From NCBI GenBank assembly GCA_040751775.1, contig JBFMGD010000009.1:7515-71514 (forward strand): DNA of 64,000 nucleotides, written 5' to 3'. Source of the DNA: JBFMGD01 sp040751775 (GTDB lineage Bacteria; Bacillota; Dethiobacteria; DTU022). Both the position numbers and the translations under genes were made by a program. Each line of letters starts with the position of its first letter. Position 1 is the stretch's first letter. Under the pieces are notes generated by a model. The model was not told where the DNA came from and ran no database searches. It saw only the letters and a list, made by a program, of their open reading frames with translations. Below are positions 62,131 through 64,000 of this stretch, piece after piece.

Positions 62131-64000
62131 CGGCCGGCGGCCCTTCTGCTTTCTCTTCCTTTAGCCGCATCGCGCCGGGACGCTGCAGGTAGAGCAGCAG
62201 CACGGAGATATCCGCTGGAGTTACGCCTTCCATGCGCGAGGCCTGCCCTACGGTTTCCGGGCGCAGTAACGCCAGTTTTTGGCGTGCCTCCATGGAAATG
62301 TTATTGGCCTTGCTGTAATCGAATTCTGGCGGGATCGCGCGATTGTACAGCCGTGCCGCCCGCTCCACAGCCTGCTCTTGCTTGGCGATGTAGCCGGCAT
62401 ACTTGATCCGGTTCTCCAGTTCGTTTTCGGTGCCGGGCGGCAGCTCCGGCGCCGGCCGGCCTTCCCACTCCAAAAAAGCGCGGTAACTTAGCTCCGGACG
62501 GCGAATCAACTCCTGGGCGCTTACCGGATGCTGCAGCGGTGCGGAGCCCCAGGCGGAAAGCTGTTTTTCCAGGGCGTCGCCGGGCTTGTACCTGGTCTGC
62601 TCCAGGCGGATCAGTTCTGCTTCGATGTATTCTTTTTTCCGGCGGTAGGCGCGATAGCGCTCTTCATCCACCAGGCCGAGGGCGTAACCCTGTTCGGTCA
62701 GCCGCAGGTCGGCGTTGTCCTGGCGCAGCAGCAGACGGTATTCACCGCGCGAGGTAAAAATACGGTACGGTTCCTGCACGCCGCGGGTAACCAGGTCATC
62801 GATCATCACCCCGATGTACGCCTCGCTGCGTTGCAGGATCAACGGTGCTTTTCCCATAATCCGGTGTGCCGCGTTGATTCCCGCGATCAGCCCCTGCGCG
62901 GCGGCTTCTTCATAACCGGTTGTGCCGTTTATCTGGCCGGCGAAATAGAGGCCCGGCAGAATTTTTGTTTCCAGGTTGGCTTTAAGCTGGGTGGGCGGGG
63001 CATAATCATACTCGATTGCGTAAGCGGGGCGCATAATCTCCACATGCTCCAGGCCGGGAATGGTCTGCAAGAAGAGTTCCTGGATTTCGGGCGGCAGCCC
63101 GGTGGATATGCCCTGCAGGTACAGCTCGTCGGTATCGGCGCCCTCCGGTTCGATAAAGATGGGATGACGCTCGCGGTCAGCGAAACGGACAATCTTGTCT
63201 TCGATCGAAGGACAGTAGCGCGGCCCCCGGCCCTTAATCAACCCGCTGTAAATCGGCGCCAGTGAGAGGTTGTCCCGGATGATGCCGTGTGTATCCAGGT
63301 TGGTGTAGGTCATCCAGCAGGGAACCTGTTCCGCCGGCGCGCCGCCTCCGAGCATGGAGAAGCCCGGGGCCTCCGGATCTCCGTATACGGGTGTCAGGTT
63401 GGCAAAGTTGATGCTGCGCCGGTAGACCCGCGGCGGGGTGCCGGTTTTAAAGCGTTCCAGGGTAAAACCGAGCTTGCGCAGGTTCTCCGCCAGAGTGAAG
63501 GAGGGTACCAGTCCGCCGGGCGCGGCGGTGTAATGCCGGTCGCCCAGAAAGATCTCCGAGGCCAGGTAGACGCCGCTGCAAAGGATTACTGCTTTGGCCG
63601 GGAAAAAGGCGCCGCTGCGGCCCAGCACTCCCCTAATAACCTTGTTTTCCACAATGATCTCTTCAGCCATATCCTCGCGCAAGATCAGGTTGGGCTCCTT
63701 TTCGAGAGTGCTGCGCATGGTCCGCTGGTAACGAACCTTGTCTATTTGCGCCCTTAAGGCTTGTACAGCCGGCCCTTTTCCGGTGTTCAGCAGGCGCACC
63801 TGCAGCAGGTTTTGGTCGGCAACACGGGCCATTTCGCCGCCCAGGGCGTCAATTTCCCGCACCAGGTGGCCTTTACCCGGTCCGCCTAATGAAGGGTTGC
63901 AAGCCATGGCGGCAACCAGGTCCAGGTTCAGTGTAAGCAGCAGCGTGCGGCAGCCCAACCGGGCAGCCGCCCGGGCCGCGTAGCAACCCGCCAGGCCCGC
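62120..64000 (-). CDS. mnmG: tRNA uridine-5-carboxymethylaminomethyl enzyme MnmG, 5' end outside window
   Basis: With MnmE this FAD enzyme puts the carboxymethylaminomethyl group on U34 of some tRNAs. The frame is open to the window end (AGLAGCYAARAAARLGCRTLL), so only the first FAD-binding glycine loop is lost. Visible: MACNPSLGGPGKGHLVREIDALGG, GRGPRYCPSIEDKIVRFADRERH, GLYFAGQINGTTGYEEAAAQGL and the C-terminal SYRAFLEWEG and EGVTPADISVLLLYL. TTG 63958 is not the real start. The end overlaps the radical SAM gene by 11 bases. Confidence 0.96.
   Translation of the reverse strand, partial: AGLAGCYAARAAARLGCRTLLLTLNLDLVAAMACNPSLGGPGKGHLVREIDALGGEMARVADQNLLQVRLLNTGKGPAVQALRAQIDKVRYQRTMRSTLEKEPNLILREDMAEEIIVENKVIRGVLGRSGAFFPAKAVILCSGVYLASEIFLGDRHYTAAPGGLVPSFTLAENLRKLGFTLERFKTGTPPRVYRRSINFANLTPVYGDPEAPGFSMLGGGAPAEQVPCWMTYTNLDTHGIIRDNLSLAPIYSGLIKGRGPRYCPSIEDKIVRFADRERHPIFIEPEGADTDELYLQGISTGLPPEIQELFLQTIPGLEHVEIMRPAYAIEYDYAPPTQLKANLETKILPGLYFAGQINGTTGYEEAAAQGLIAGINAAHRIMGKAPLILQRSEAYIGVMIDDLVTRGVQEPYRIFTSRGEYRLLLRQDNADLRLTEQGYALGLVDEERYRAYRRKKEYIEAELIRLEQTRYKPGDALEKQLSAWGSAPLQHPVSAQELIRRPELSYRAFLEWEGRPAPELPPGTENELENRIKYAGYIAKQEQAVERAARLYNRAIPPEFDYSKANNISMEARQKLALLRPETVGQASRMEGVTPADISVLLLYLQRPGAMRLKEEKAEGPPADGQ

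Noticed and set aside
1..64000. tRNA, rRNA, CRISPR arrays, phage integration sites
   Set aside because: No cloverleaf, rRNA core sequence or regularly spaced short repeat was noticed on reading; a covariance-model and repeat search would be needed to exclude them fully.

Overview
The window looks like chromosome of a spore-forming, strictly anaerobic clostridial bacterium (Bacillota; a Peptococcaceae/Desulfotomaculum-like or Syntrophomonas-like lineage is my guess). The signs are a SpoIIE sporulation phosphatase, strong AGGAGG ribosome binding sites with many TTG/GTG starts, a single-chain pyruvate:ferredoxin oxidoreductase, formate-tetrahydrofolate ligase, genes of lysine fermentation, and a PhoPR/Pst system of Gram-positive type. 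No rRNA, tRNA or CRISPR was seen.

Layout. 1-2.2 kb: 3' part of feoB, then feoA (ferrous iron uptake). 2.2-8.7 kb: spoIIE, tilS, hpt, ftsH, a conserved clostridial/bacillar neighbourhood. 8.7-12.7 kb: an amidohydrolase, a P1-family peptidase and fhs. 12.7-17.2 kb, minus strand: a folate operon (CPBP-like membrane protein, folE, HD-domain hydrolase, folP, folB, folK). 17.4-18.2 kb: coaX. 18.3-25.9 kb: a ten-gene Mrp-type cation/proton antiporter operon in which MrpA is split and three antiporter-like subunits are present. 26.1-31.4 kb: an autoregulated TetR gene with a saccharopine-dehydrogenase-like enzyme, two small DUF proteins, an apparently intracellular trypsin-like protease, a patatin and a nitroreductase. 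31.5-35.0 kb: nifJ. 35.3-42.4 kb: the phosphate regulon, phoP-phoR-pstB-phoU on the plus strand converging on pstS-pstC-pstA on the minus strand, with PhoP boxes before pstB and pstS.

42.4-51.4 kb is an accessory island. Two 147-bp direct repeats (145/147 identical), each a copy of the PhoP-box-bearing pstS upstream region, bound about 8.65 kb. At the edges lie broken genes (an ABC ATPase fragment, IS91- and IS110-type transposase remnants, a PAS fragment, a birA fragment). In the middle is an intact operon: a D-aminoacylase/hydantoinase-type amidohydrolase, an NhaC-type transporter and a carbamoylase-type nitrilase. It is preceded by a good sigma-54 promoter and followed by its own sigma-54 activator, which carries a Cache-like sensor domain. 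This is the best candidate for an undescribed inducible catabolic system.

51.4-64 kb: a degenerate LytR-CpsA-Psr protein, a DUF362 protein, the MrfAB (YprAB) repair helicase/exonuclease pair, then kdd, a class-III aminotransferase, kal and kce (3,5-diaminohexanoate to acetyl units), a radical SAM protein of the YtqA type and the 3' part of mnmG. The aminotransferase inside the lysine-fermentation genes, with no kamA/kamDE in view, is the second most interesting point.
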